From the NCBI GenBank assembly GCA_016713735.1, contig JADJOP010000034.1, positions 124,001-188,000 on the forward strand: DNA of 64,000 nucleotides, read 5' to 3'. The DNA is from Bryobacterales bacterium (GTDB lineage Bacteria > Acidobacteriota > Terriglobia > Bryobacterales > Bryobacteraceae). Under the pieces are notes generated by a model that worked only from the letters and a program-made list of their open reading frames with translations, was not told where the DNA came from and did not search any database. The translations under genes and the position numbers were made by a program. Positions 42,814 through 52,102 of the stretch are shown in pieces (the first letter of the stretch is position 1; each line of letters opens with the position of its first letter).

Positions 42814-43746
42814 CTACATCTTCGATTGGATTACCGTGACCAGTTCGTCGACGGCGGCCACGCTCTTGGAGAGCTCGGCCTTTTCGGAATCGGTCAGGCT
42901 CACTTCGTAAATCTTCTCGATGCCGTTGGCGCCCAGCTTTACCGGCACGCCAACGAACAGGTCCTTCACGCCGTATTCGCCTTGCAGCAGCGCGGCGCAC
43001 GGCAGAACCTTCTTCTTGTCCTTCAAAATGGAGGCGACAATTTCCACGGCCGCCGCCGACGGGGCGTAATAGGCGCTGCCCGTCTTGAGGTATTTCACGA
43101 TTTCCGCCCCGCCATTGCGCGTGCGCGTGACGAGGGCCTCAATCTGGTCGGCCGGCAGCAGTTCGGTGAGCGGAATGCCGCTCACATTGGTGAACCGCAC
43201 CAGAGGCACCATCGTGTCGCCGTGGCCGCCCAGCACCATCGCCGTGATGTTTTCCACGCTCACGTTGAGCGCTTCGGCGATGAAGGTACGGAAGCGCGCC
43301 GTGTCGAGGACGCCGGCCATGCCGATCACCCGGTTGCGCGAGAAGCCCGACACCTTCCAGGACGTCCAGCACATGGCGTCGAGCGGATTGGTGACAAGAA
43401 TCAGGATCGCGTTGGGGGAATACTTGGCCGACTGCTCGGTGGCGTTCTTCACGATTTCGTAGTTGGCCAGCAACAGGTCGTCGCGGCTCATCCCCGGCTT
43501 GCGCGGGAAGCCGGCCGTGATCACGACGACATCGGAGTTGGCGGTCTCTTCATAGCCATTGGAACCCGTGATGTGGACATCGTAGCCCTGAATGGGGCCG
43601 GATTCGAGGATGTCGAGACCCTTGCCTTGGGGGACGCCATCGACCACGTCGACGAGAACAACGTCGGCGAGTTCCTGGTCAGCAATGCGCAACGCGCAGT
43701 TCGCGCCGACGTTGCCGGCGCCTACAACGGTAACTTTCTTTCGCAT
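42814..43746 (-). CDS. mdh: Malate dehydrogenase (NAD, LDH-like type)
   Basis: This 310-aa TCA-cycle enzyme has the NAD-binding VTVVGAGNVGANCALRIA, an acidic end LVDVVDG, substrate arginines in ITAGFPRKPGMSRDDLL, VTNPLDAM, catalytic GVLDTARFR and His in VLGGHGDTMVPL. Length and motifs match LDH-like malate dehydrogenases. It is 71 nt upstream of the small membrane-protein/SET pair and 34 nt downstream of the DUF2752 gene. Confidence 0.97.
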   Translation of the reverse strand: MRKKVTVVGAGNVGANCALRIADQELADVVLVDVVDGVPQGKGLDILESGPIQGYDVHITGSNGYEETANSDVVVITAGFPRKPGMSRDDLLLANYEIVKNATEQSAKYSPNAILILVTNPLDAMCWTSWKVSGFSRNRVIGMAGVLDTARFRTFIAEALNVSVENITAMVLGGHGDTMVPLVRFTNVSGIPLTELLPADQIEALVTRTRNGGAEIVKYLKTGSAYYAPSAAAVEIVASILKDKKKVLPCAALLQGEYGVKDLFVGVPVKLGANGIEKIYEVSLTDSEKAELSKSVAAVDELVTVIQSKM

Positions 43747-43780
43747 GAATGCCTCGATTATGACGGAGAGTGAAGTGCAA

Positions 43781-44122
43781 TTATAACGCGGTCACGAGCA
43801 TTCTCACCCCACCAAATACGGCCAGGCCCAGGGCCAGGCGAGTCCACATCGGGGGCGGCAGGGTACGGCCCGCGGCGGTGGCCACCAGCCCGGCCAGCGC
43901 CAGCGGAGAGAAGGGATGCCACAACACCGCCGCCACCACGTCGCCATGCACCAGCGCCGCCAGCGCGTGGGTCAACCCGCAGAGCGGACAAGGTAAATTG
44001 GTGGCCCAACGGAACGGGCAAACGAGGGACGCGGTCGCGTTTGCGCCAAACACGTAGAGCCACCCGAGCGCGGCAATGGGGATTGCCGTTTGGAGGAGAC
44101 GGTTACTGCTGAACGCTGGCAA
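43781..44122 (-). CDS. DUF2752 membrane protein
   Basis: This 113-aa protein has the DUF2752 signature CPFRWATNLPCPLCGLTHAL followed by GDVVAAVLWHPFSPLAL. It has three predicted helices with the CPLCG motif at a membrane edge. The function is unknown. It overlaps the upstream zinc-ribbon gene by 20 nt, a common pairing for this family in my recollection. Confidence 0.87.
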   Translation of the reverse strand: MPAFSSNRLLQTAIPIAALGWLYVFGANATASLVCPFRWATNLPCPLCGLTHALAALVHGDVVAAVLWHPFSPLALAGLVATAAGRTLPPPMWTRLALGLAVFGGVRMLVTAL

Positions 44123-44846
44123 TGCCGACGGTCTCTTTGTAGGCCACCGTGATGGCGCCGTACATGATCGGAAGCGTGATCAGGATGCCGACGAAGCAGA
44201 GCAGGGCGCCGACCATTTGGAGGATGGCCAGGGCCAGGAAGAAGATGGTGAAGCCGACGTAATCATTCTTCACCACATCGTGGCTGGCCTGAATCGCGGG
44301 CCAGAAGTCCATGCCACGGTCAACGATGAAGAGGTAGCTGAACATGGTCGCGGCGGCGATCACCAGGCCGGGAACAATGCACAGGATCATGCCGGCAAAG
44401 ACGCCGATGCTGATCAACAGAGCCGCCACCAGGGCCGGCACGAAGAAGTTGAAGCCCTTGAACACGTCGGCGAACTCCGGGGTGCGCCCCTGAATCCGCT
44501 TGATGGCCATGATGTGGAGGCCGACGATCATGGCGCCCTGCAAGATGACGGGCACAACGCCGGACAGCACCAACAGCAGCAGCGTAGCCACGATCCAGGC
44601 CACCATGTCCTGCTTCACCAGCTCCCAGCCTGCGCTAATCCAAGCTCCGGTATTCACCGAAACGGAGGTGGGGGGTGTGAAGGCCGCCGAGGAGCCGCCA
44701 CCGGCGCCCATCGACCACTGGGGTGGGGGCGGAGGCGTGTATTGAGGGGCATCGCCGCCCTGCGGGGCACCGGACAAATCGGCTCCGCAAACAGTACAGA
44801 ACATCGTTCCATCAGGTAATTGAGCGCCACAACTGGTACAGAACAT
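44103..44846 (-). CDS. Zinc-ribbon membrane protein
   Basis: This 247-aa protein has an N-terminal zinc ribbon (FCTSCGAQLPDGTMFCTVCG) and a Pro-rich linker (YTPPPPPQW). The C-terminal domain has about five hydrophobic helices (AWIVATLLLLVLSGVVPVIL and others) with DRGMDFWPAIQASHDVVKND. This is the common zinc-ribbon/integral-membrane architecture with no assigned activity. It overlaps the DUF2752 gene by 20 nt. Confidence 0.85.
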   Translation of the reverse strand: MFCTSCGAQLPDGTMFCTVCGADLSGAPQGGDAPQYTPPPPPQWSMGAGGGSSAAFTPPTSVSVNTGAWISAGWELVKQDMVAWIVATLLLLVLSGVVPVILQGAMIVGLHIMAIKRIQGRTPEFADVFKGFNFFVPALVAALLISIGVFAGMILCIVPGLVIAAATMFSYLFIVDRGMDFWPAIQASHDVVKNDYVGFTIFFLALAILQMVGALLCFVGILITLPIMYGAITVAYKETVGIASVQQ

Positions 44847-44954
44847 GATTGCCTCCTGGCTGGGATCGCCTGAGTTTACACCAAGTTGGCGTTTTTTGTG
44901 CCATGAATGTGCGACAAAACTTGCTGATGTGGGGCGGGTTGTCGCCGGAGGGCA

Positions 44955-46232
44955 CTAAAACACGGAGCGCCACTGCAGATACGGGACCACGGTATGGACA
45001 GAGGGGGTGGACTGATCCAGAAACGGACCGGGGAAGATGTGGGTGTAGCCGATGATCAACTGGAGGTGCTTGCGGACGTCCCAGACCGTGTTCACGTCCA
45101 GTTCCTGCAGCACCTGAGCGCTGGTGGCATTGGGGTTGCGGACGACGGTACGGCCGTTGAAGTTGTAGAAGGCGTCGCGCCGCGTGGAAAGCCAGAAGGA
45201 ATGGTACTGGATGTTCATGGTCAGACCCTTCATGGGGCGAAGGTCGACCCCGGCGACGGCCTCGTTCATGTTGCGCCACGACATGCGGTCGGCCCAACCA
45301 TAGTAGGCGTGGTTGGTGGGATAGAGCTGGTCGAAGGTGTGGGTGATGCCGTCGTTGGGGTTGCGGTCGCCGGAGGCGTGGCTGAAGCCGAACAGCAGGC
45401 GGGGGGCGCGCGGGGACTCCTGGATGCGGTAGCCGAACTCCCCATAGCCGGCCCAGGCGCGGTGAGTGGAAGTGCCCAGTTTGCCGGCCTGGGCGGCCAC
45501 CTCGATGTTGTAGTCGAAGCGCCGGGGGAGCTTGCCGAGGGCGCGGAGGCCGGGAGTGAAGTGGTCGGTGCGGCCGGCGCGTCCTTCACCGGCTTCACGG
45601 TTGGCGACTTTGCGGAAGAGGTAGGTTTCGAGCAGGCCGCCCGGGAGGAGTTTCTTCCAGGCCACGTGCAGACCCTCCAGGTGGACGTCGGTCTTGAAGC
45701 GGTCGAGCTTGTACTGCTGGGTCTGGACGACGGTGGAGGCGAACAGGTCGATGCGCATGGCGGCGTTTTCGCGGAAGATGCGGATGGCGTCGTTGGCGCG
45801 GGAGGTGTTGCCCCAGTTGGCTGAGCCGAGCAGGCGCTGGGCGCCGAAGTTGATCTCCTGGCGGCCGGCGCGGATGCCGTATTGCGTGCCGTCCCTGGGG
45901 CCGCGGACGTACTCGGCGAAGGCCTGGTGGAAGTCAAAGTGGTCTTCGACGTTGGGGGCCACGGGCGTGCGGAATCCAGGGGCGTCTGTGTGTTGTGGCT
46001 GGAAGACGAAACTCAGTCCGGGCGCCGGGCGAATCACCAGATCGAGGCGGATGCGATGGAGGTAATAGTAGTCGCCTGAGCCGGGCGTGAAGTTGGTGGA
46101 GTTGACGCCCTCGAAGCGGCCGCGGAATTCGGCCCCGGCCTTGAACCAGGAAGGGAAGAGGGGTTTAGAAATTTCCTGTGGAAGCGCCGGCAGCGCTAGG
46201 AGGCACAGCAGGATGGAACTCAAGCGATACAA
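44955..46232 (-). CDS. Alginate-export-type outer-membrane porin
   Basis: This 425-aa protein starts at a TTG with a signal peptide (SSILLCLLALPALPQ). The body is a predicted 18-strand barrel: FKAGAEFRGRFEGV, DYYYLHRIRLDLVIRPAPGL, YGIRAGRQEINFGAQRLLG and SWRNMNEAVAGVDLRP. It ends YLQWRSVF with the C-terminal Phe of OM proteins. GRQEINFGAQRLLG is characteristic of the alginate-export domain family. It probably exports or imports an anionic solute. Its start is only 11 nt from the divergent pta start. Confidence 0.86.
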   Translation of the reverse strand: MYRLSSILLCLLALPALPQEISKPLFPSWFKAGAEFRGRFEGVNSTNFTPGSGDYYYLHRIRLDLVIRPAPGLSFVFQPQHTDAPGFRTPVAPNVEDHFDFHQAFAEYVRGPRDGTQYGIRAGRQEINFGAQRLLGSANWGNTSRANDAIRIFRENAAMRIDLFASTVVQTQQYKLDRFKTDVHLEGLHVAWKKLLPGGLLETYLFRKVANREAGEGRAGRTDHFTPGLRALGKLPRRFDYNIEVAAQAGKLGTSTHRAWAGYGEFGYRIQESPRAPRLLFGFSHASGDRNPNDGITHTFDQLYPTNHAYYGWADRMSWRNMNEAVAGVDLRPMKGLTMNIQYHSFWLSTRRDAFYNFNGRTVVRNPNATSAQVLQELDVNTVWDVRKHLQLIIGYTHIFPGPFLDQSTPSVHTVVPYLQWRSVF

Positions 46233-46243
46233 TTGGTCATTCT

Positions 46244-47218
46244 ATGTCATTGCCCGTGTCGGCCCAACGCTTTTTGGCGGCGCAAGCCGATCGTGTGCGG
46301 CAAATCCCAAAACGCAAAAAGATAGTGTTCCCCGAGGGGAAGGATTCTCGCGTGATTGCCGCCGCCGAGCGGCTGCGCGCCGAAGGGCTGGTGGAACCGA
46401 TCCTGGTGACCGAAGGGTGCCGGCCGGTGGAGAAGTATGCCGCGTATCTGCACGAACGGCGGCGGGCCAAGGGAATGAACCACGCCGAGGCGAATGCGCT
46501 GGCGGCCAAACCGCTCTACATGGCGTCGTTGATGGTAGCGCTGGGCGAGGCCGATGGTTTTGTGGGCGGGGCTTCAAACTCGACCGCCGACACGGTGCGG
46601 GCGGCGCTGCATTGCATCGGGACGCAGCCGAAGGTGAAGACGGTCTCGACCTTCATGGTGTTGTGCGTGCGCGAGGACAGCCATGGCAGCAACGGGTTGC
46701 TGATCATTGCCGACCCGGCGATGGTGATCAAGCCGACGGCGGTGCAACTGGCCGAGATCGCCATTGCCACGGCAGGCAACGCACGGACGATGCTGGGCGT
46801 GGAGCCGGCGGTGGCGATGCTGTCGTTTTCCACCAAGGGCAGCGGCGGCAAGCATGAAGAGCCGCTGCGTGTGATTGAGGCGCACCGCATTGTGCAGGCG
46901 CGGGCTCCAGAGCTGCACGTGGATGCCGAACTGCAGGCCGATGCGGCGCTGGTGCCGGCGGTGGGGGCATCGAAGGCTCCTGGTTCCACGGTGGCGGGCA
47001 AAGCCAACACGCTCATCTTCCCTGACCTGAACTCAGCCAACATCGGCTACAAGCTGGTGGAGCGGCTGGGCGGGGCGGCGGCGTATGGGCCGTTTCTGCA
47101 AGGTTTGCTCAAGCCGGCCAACGACCTTTCGCGCGGCTGTTCGCCGGAGGATATTTATGCCGTGGCGCTGGTGACGGCGCTGCAGGCTGAAGACGCCGAG
47201 AGGCAGCGGTTGAGCTGA
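46244..47218 (+). CDS. pta: Phosphate acetyltransferase
   Basis: This 324-aa short-form Pta interconverts acetyl-CoA and acetyl phosphate. It shows KKIVFPEGKDSRVIAAAERL, ADGFVGGASNSTADTVRAAL, FSTKGSGGKHEEPLRVIEA, DAELQADAALVP and NTLIFPDLNSANIGYKLVERLG in family order. No ackA is adjacent. A histone-deacetylase-family gene starts four bases after its stop. The product begins MSLPVSAQRFLAAQADRVRQ with ATG at 46244. Confidence 0.95.
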   Translation: MSLPVSAQRFLAAQADRVRQIPKRKKIVFPEGKDSRVIAAAERLRAEGLVEPILVTEGCRPVEKYAAYLHERRRAKGMNHAEANALAAKPLYMASLMVALGEADGFVGGASNSTADTVRAALHCIGTQPKVKTVSTFMVLCVREDSHGSNGLLIIADPAMVIKPTAVQLAEIAIATAGNARTMLGVEPAVAMLSFSTKGSGGKHEEPLRVIEAHRIVQARAPELHVDAELQADAALVPAVGASKAPGSTVAGKANTLIFPDLNSANIGYKLVERLGGAAAYGPFLQGLLKPANDLSRGCSPEDIYAVALVTALQAEDAERQRLS

Positions 47219-47222
47219 GGCG

Positions 47223-48143
47223 ATGCTGCCGTTCAAGCTCATCTACCACGACCGTTACGACCTGAACCTTGGCTCGCACATCTTTCCGGCGCGGAAATAC
47301 AGGCTGATCCGGCAGCGGCTGCTGGAAACAGGGGTGGCCGAAGAGGCGGACTTCCTGGCGCCCTGCCCGGCGCGCGATGAGGACATCCTGCTGGTGCATG
47401 AAGCGGAGTGGGTGAAGCGGCTGCGCACGGGGACGCTCGATTACCTGCAACTGCTGAAGCTGGAGCTGCCGTATTCGCGGCAGATGGTGGAGGGCTTCTG
47501 GCTGGCGGCGGGGGGCACGCTGCTGGCCTCGCAACTGGCCATGACGCAGGGGGCGGGGGTGAACATCGGGGGCGGTTTTCATCATGCCTTTGCCGGACAT
47601 GGCGAGGGGTTCTGCGCGATCCACGACGTGGCGGTGGCGGTGCGGGCGATGCAGCGCGAGGGGAGGCTGCGGCGGGTGTTGATCGTGGACTGCGACGTGC
47701 ACCAGGGCAACGGGACGGCGGCGATCTTCACGGGCGATGCGGAGGTGTTCACGTTTTCCATCCACCAGCGCGATAATTACCCCTACGAGAAGCCGCACTC
47801 GCACCTGGATGTGAACCTCGAGGATGGCGTGGGGGATGAGGAGTATCTGCGGCTGCTGGACGAGGGGCTGGCGAAGGCGGTGGAGTTTTCGAGGCCGGAG
47901 ATGGTGCAGTATGTGGCTGGGGCCGATCCGTATGAGCGGGACCAGTTGGGGGGGCTCAACGTGACGCTGGGGGGGCTGCGGGCACGGGACAATCTGGTGA
48001 TGGACTGGGCGCGGCGGGCGGGGGCGCCGGTGGTGGTGACGCTGGCCGGGGGGTATGCCGAGGAGACGGCCGATACGGTGGCGATTCACTGCGCGACGAT
48101 TGAGGCCGTGGCGCGGGCACTGGTGGGGGGCCATGCCGAATAG
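47223..48143 (+). CDS. Histone deacetylase-family (AcuC/class I-IV-like) protein
   Basis: This 306-aa protein has arginase-fold Zn-deacetylase signatures: the catalytic GGGFHHA, CAIHDVAVAV, the zinc-binding LIVDCDVHQGNGTA, FSIHQRDNYP, and ADPYERDQLGG with the last zinc Asp. Family members remove acetyl groups from lysine or polyamines. The four-base gap from pta suggests co-expression with the source of acetyl phosphate, hence a possible role in reversing protein acetylation. Confidence 0.93.
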   Translation: MLPFKLIYHDRYDLNLGSHIFPARKYRLIRQRLLETGVAEEADFLAPCPARDEDILLVHEAEWVKRLRTGTLDYLQLLKLELPYSRQMVEGFWLAAGGTLLASQLAMTQGAGVNIGGGFHHAFAGHGEGFCAIHDVAVAVRAMQREGRLRRVLIVDCDVHQGNGTAAIFTGDAEVFTFSIHQRDNYPYEKPHSHLDVNLEDGVGDEEYLRLLDEGLAKAVEFSRPEMVQYVAGADPYERDQLGGLNVTLGGLRARDNLVMDWARRAGAPVVVTLAGGYAEETADTVAIHCATIEAVARALVGGHAE

Positions 48144-48209
48144 CTGTTTGTTTTCAATGAAAGTTTGGGTTCGTTTTGTCAAAAATGTCCTGCCAGGCGG
48201 GCTGGAGGC

Positions 48210-48238
48210 TGGTCCTGCAAGGGCGGAAACACTATAAT
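48210..48238 (+). promoter_or_regulatory. Probable promoter of the dienelactone hydrolase gene
   Basis: A consensus -10 TATAAT is at 48233-48238, 33 bases before the likely ATG. The -35 position (about 48210-48215) has only weak similarity. This is the most AT-rich intergenic stretch between HDAC and hydrolase genes. Confidence 0.5.
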
Positions 48239-48270
48239 TCCTATCGAGAATGTTGAGAAAGAAGGGTCAG

Positions 48271-49164
48271 ATGGAACGCAAGCAAGCCAGTGAGTATCCG
48301 CAGGAGCTGTTGAACCTGTTTGACAAGTTTGTGCACGGCGACATCGATCGCCGGTCATTCATGGAAGGCGCGCAGAAGTTCGCCGTGGGCGGCGTGACGG
48401 CGGCGGCGCTGGTGGAGAGCCTGACGCCGAACTTTGCCTGGGCGCAGCAGGTGCCGAAGGACGATGCGCGGATCAAGGTGGGCTATGAGACGGTGGCGTC
48501 GCCAGAGGGCAACGGGAGCATCAAGGGCTACCTGGCGCGGCCTGCCAAGGCGGGCGGGAAGCTGCCGGGGATTCTGGTGATTCACGAGAATCGCGGGTTG
48601 AATCCGTACATCGAAGACGTGGCGCGGCGGCTGGCGACAGAGAACTACATTGCGTTCGCGCCGGACGGGCTGACGTCGGTGGGCGGATATCCGGGGAATG
48701 AAGATGAAGCGCGGGCGCTGTTTCCGAAGGTGGACGGGACGAAGATGACGGCTGACTTCGTGGCGGCGGCGCGGTGGTTGAAGGGGCGGCCGGACTGCAC
48801 GGGGAAGATCGGCGCTGTGGGGTTCTGCTTTGGCGGCGGCATGACGAACAAGCTGGCGGTGCTGCTGGGTTCGGAGTTGTCGGCGGGCGTGCCGTTTTAT
48901 GGCGGGGTGGCTCCGGCGGCGGATGTGCCGAAGATCAAGGCGGCGATGATGCTGCAGTACGCCGGGCTGGATACGCGCATCAACGCGGGCTGGCCGGCGT
49001 ATGAAGAAGCGCTGAAGGCGAACAAGGTGACGCACGTGGGCTACATCTACGAGAACACGAACCACGGGTTCCACAACGACACGACGCCGCGGTATGACAA
49101 AGCGGCGGCGGAGCTGGCATGGAAGCGGACGCTGGCGCACTTCGCCCAGTACGTGCGGGGCTAA
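48271..49164 (+). CDS. Dienelactone hydrolase-family protein, Tat-exported
   Basis: The start at 48271 has AAGGG seven bases upstream (an upstream in-frame ATG at 48250 is less likely). The 297-aa product has an internal twin-arginine-like leader DRRSFMEGAQKFAVGGVTAAA ending near NFAWAQ. The dienelactone hydrolase core follows: LVIHENRGLNPYIEDVARRLA, nucleophile Cys in VGFCFGGGM, and His in NTNHGFHND. It hydrolyses lactone or ester substrates in the periplasm; the natural substrate is unknown. Confidence 0.9.
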   Translation: MERKQASEYPQELLNLFDKFVHGDIDRRSFMEGAQKFAVGGVTAAALVESLTPNFAWAQQVPKDDARIKVGYETVASPEGNGSIKGYLARPAKAGGKLPGILVIHENRGLNPYIEDVARRLATENYIAFAPDGLTSVGGYPGNEDEARALFPKVDGTKMTADFVAAARWLKGRPDCTGKIGAVGFCFGGGMTNKLAVLLGSELSAGVPFYGGVAPAADVPKIKAAMMLQYAGLDTRINAGWPAYEEALKANKVTHVGYIYENTNHGFHNDTTPRYDKAAAELAWKRTLAHFAQYVRG

Positions 49165-49210
49165 AGCGCAAAGCCGCATGGGCCTGGCCGCGGGTGGCCG
49201 GGCCCGGGGC

Positions 49211-52102
49211 CTATTTCACATCGACGAGGGCGCGGATGGCGAAGTTGCCTTGGGAGACCACGCTGAGAATGTGGATGGGCTGGAAGACGCTGCCATTCAG
49301 GCTGGCATATGACCGCGACTGGTAGCCGGAGATATCGACGGCCATGGGGCGCTGTCCGGGTGCAATGGGGGCGGTGAAGCCGACGAGGAAATCGCCTGAG
49401 TCGATGGTGAGTTCGGGGACCTGGAATTCGACGAACTCTCCGGTGCGCGGGACGCGGCCGTTGCCGGTGCGGAAGGTCGGCGTGCCGATGCCGGCCGCTC
49501 CGCCGGTGTGGGCCGAGCTGAGGAGCGTAAAGGTGTCACCGACGACCATGCCATCGCTGGGGAAGAAGATCTGGATGGCTTTGAGCGTGGCGGGATAGCG
49601 CGGCGGTGTGAGGCGGTTGATCCAATGGGCCTCGGTGGCATCGGGGATGGAGACGGTGCGTTCGAAGATACCGTCGTCGATTTGGAGGACGAGGGTTTGC
49701 GCCCCGGTGAGCACGCCAGTTCCCGTGACGGGGACGGTGAAGGCGGGCCTTGCGGGGTCATTCGAGGCCACGGTGAGGGCTCCGGTGACCAACCCGGCGG
49801 CGGCTGGCGAAAAGCGGACGGGGAAGGACAGTTGCGCGCCGGCGGCGATGACGGCATTCGATGCTCCGGTGATGACGAACTGGGGCAGGGTCGGGGTGAT
49901 GGATTGGATTTGGAGCGCGCCGGTGCCGGAGTTACGGATGGTGAGGGGCAGTTCGCGTGTTTCGCCAACGGCGGTTTCCCCGAAGGCAAGGGAGAGGGGT
50001 GTGATCTCCATGGCGGGCGTGCCGCCTGGGGTTACCGGGGCGGCGCCAGAGCCGAGCAGGGCGACGGTGAGCTGCGGCGTGGCGGGGTCATTGGAGCCGA
50101 GGGTGAGAGTTCCGGTTTCGGCGGTGGCGGTGGAGGGCTGGAAGGTGAGGAAGAGTTCGCGCGTGGCGCCGGGCGCGATGGCGATGGGGAGGCTGGCCGC
50201 GGCGGTGAAGCGCGGGTTGGACGGCGTGACGGAGGTGACCGAGAGCGGAGCCGTTCCAGTGTTGGCGATGGAGAGGGAGCGCTGCGCTGACTGGCCGACG
50301 GTGACCGTGCCGAAGTTGAGCGAGGCGGGGGAGACCTGAATGACAGGGGCGAGGGGTGCATCGAAAGCGACGGGAAGCTGAACGGCCCGGCTTTCAGAAG
50401 CGCCGAAGCGGATGAGCAGAGGCAGCTGGCGCCGGGGGGGAGGGAGGCGGGGAGTTGGAGGTTCAACTGGGCGAGGCCGATGAAGAAGGGAGAAAGGCCG
50501 GCGTAGAGGACGGTGACGGGCTGGCCGCCGAGGGTGACGGTGGCGGGGAGACGCGATTCAGGCAGTGGGGAGCCGGGTGTGGCCTGGCCGGTGGTGGGCC
50601 GGGAGGTGAGTCCTCCGACGCCGGTGAGGTAGAGGATGAGGACATCGCCGGGGCGGGCGGGGTTGGCGGAGGTGATGACGGCGTTGTCGGGGTAGCGGGT
50701 GGCGATGGGCTCCTGGGTGGCGGCGTTGAGGAAGACGGCCGGGGCGAACTCGTTCACGCTGACAGTTTCGGCGGGTGATGGGACGCCGTCGCGCTCGACC
50801 ACGGCCTCGGCGGTGATGCCGGGGGGCACTTCGAAGGGAACCTGGAAGTTGATCTGGCCGGGGGCGACGAAAAAGAGCGGCGCGGCGATGCCGTGAATGA
50901 GGACGCGGACGCCGTTGAGAGTAGTGGGCAGGGGGACCGTGGAGGCGCCGACGACGGAGGAGGCGAGTTCAGAGCCGAAGAGGGAGGCGATGCCGCCGGG
51001 GGAGAGCGCGGGTAGGAATTGGGCGGCATCGACGACGCCGCCGCGGTTGATGCGGGGGCCTTGGGGCTGGGCGTCGGCGGTATAGGCGGTGCCGCGGATG
51101 GGGATGGTGAGGGTGGGGCGGTTGGGGTCGTTGCTGGTGAGGGTGAGGGCGCCGTTGAACGGGCCGGCGGCGGTTGGCTCGAAGACAACGGTGAGGAGGG
51201 CTTCGGCTCGCGCGGCGATGGTGGCCTGGGAGGGGCCTTGGAGGCGGAAGCCCTGGCCCTGGAGGCTCCAGGAGGCGGTGAGGTCGACCAGCGCGGGGTT
51301 GAGGACTGAGAGGGTGGCGCGGGCGGAGGAGCCCACCAGGAGGGGGCGGAAGGCCAGCGCGGCGAGGTCGGTTTCCAGACGCGGCTGGCGGCCGTCGACG
51401 CTGGAGGCACGGATCGTGAAGGTAAAGGTCTCCTGGCCCACGGCATTGGAGCGGACGGTGAGGGTGGCGGTATCGGCGCCGACGGTGGTGGGCGAGTAGG
51501 AGACGGGGATGTGGGCTGTTTCGCCGGCGGCGATGACCAGGGGAAGCGCATTGGGCAGGGGGCGGAACCTGGTGTTGGACGATTCGATGGATTCCACGCG
51601 GAGGTAGCCGCTGCCGGAGTTGCGGAGGGCGACGGCTTTGCCGGCCGTATCGCCGGCGGTGGCGAAGCCGAGATCGATGGGGGAGGGGTCGGGGGCGATG
51701 GCGGGCCTTTGTTGGACGGTGAGCGGGCCGACTTCGGCGCTGGCGGTGTGGAAGCCGTCGGAGGCGCGGACACGGAGGTAGACCTGGGCTCCGCCCTCGA
51801 TGCGGGCGGGGTTGAGAGTGTACTCGGTTGCGGTGAGGTCGAGGGCGATGGGAAGCCAGGTGAGGCCGTTGTCGGAGGAGTAGCTGAGCTGGTAGGTGAG
51901 GGGGTCGCCGTCGGTGTCGGAGGCTTGCCAGCGAAGCGTGCGGGGAGAGGCGTCCGGCCAGGTTTCGGTGGTGGAGGGCGGAGCCACTGCACGGCGGGGC
52001 GTTGGATGAAGCGGAGCGGAAGGCGATCTCAGCGCCTTGTTTTTGAAGCGAGACACGCGTGACGCCGGGGGTGACGGGGACGCGGAATTGGTAGAAGTCA
52101 GG
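49211..52102 (-). pseudogene. C-terminal part of surface protein: Ig-like, choice-of-anchor D and Solibacter C-terminal modules, frame-broken
   Basis: This continues the metalloprotease polypeptide beyond an in-frame TGA at 52103-52105; sequence such as DFYQFRVPVTPGVTRVSLQ resumes two codons later in the same frame. One or two small indels near 51990-52010 precede a domain with TLRWQASDTDGDPLTYQL. ASH/choice-of-anchor D repeats (IDLGFATAGDTAGKAVALRN) and the TIGR03437-like module (LSPGGIASLFGSELA, FVAPGQINFQVPFEVPPG) follow. The G7 run at 50434-50440 shifts frame again, with repeats continuing to 49211 (LSLAFGETAVGETRELPLTI). It was presumably one secreted protein of about 1,600 aa. Confidence 0.75.
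50434..50440 (-). repeat. G7 run at a frame break
   Basis: Seven Gs (Cs on the coding strand) lie in the LPPG segment. An added base here, or in the following AGCTGCC, rejoins the two frames into a continuous repeat protein. Confidence 0.7.

Noticed and set aside
44847..44954. Intergenic gap as oriC candidate near the skew reversal
   Set aside because: Only 108 bp, not AT-rich overall, and no DnaA-box cluster is visible, so the skew change alone does not place an origin here.
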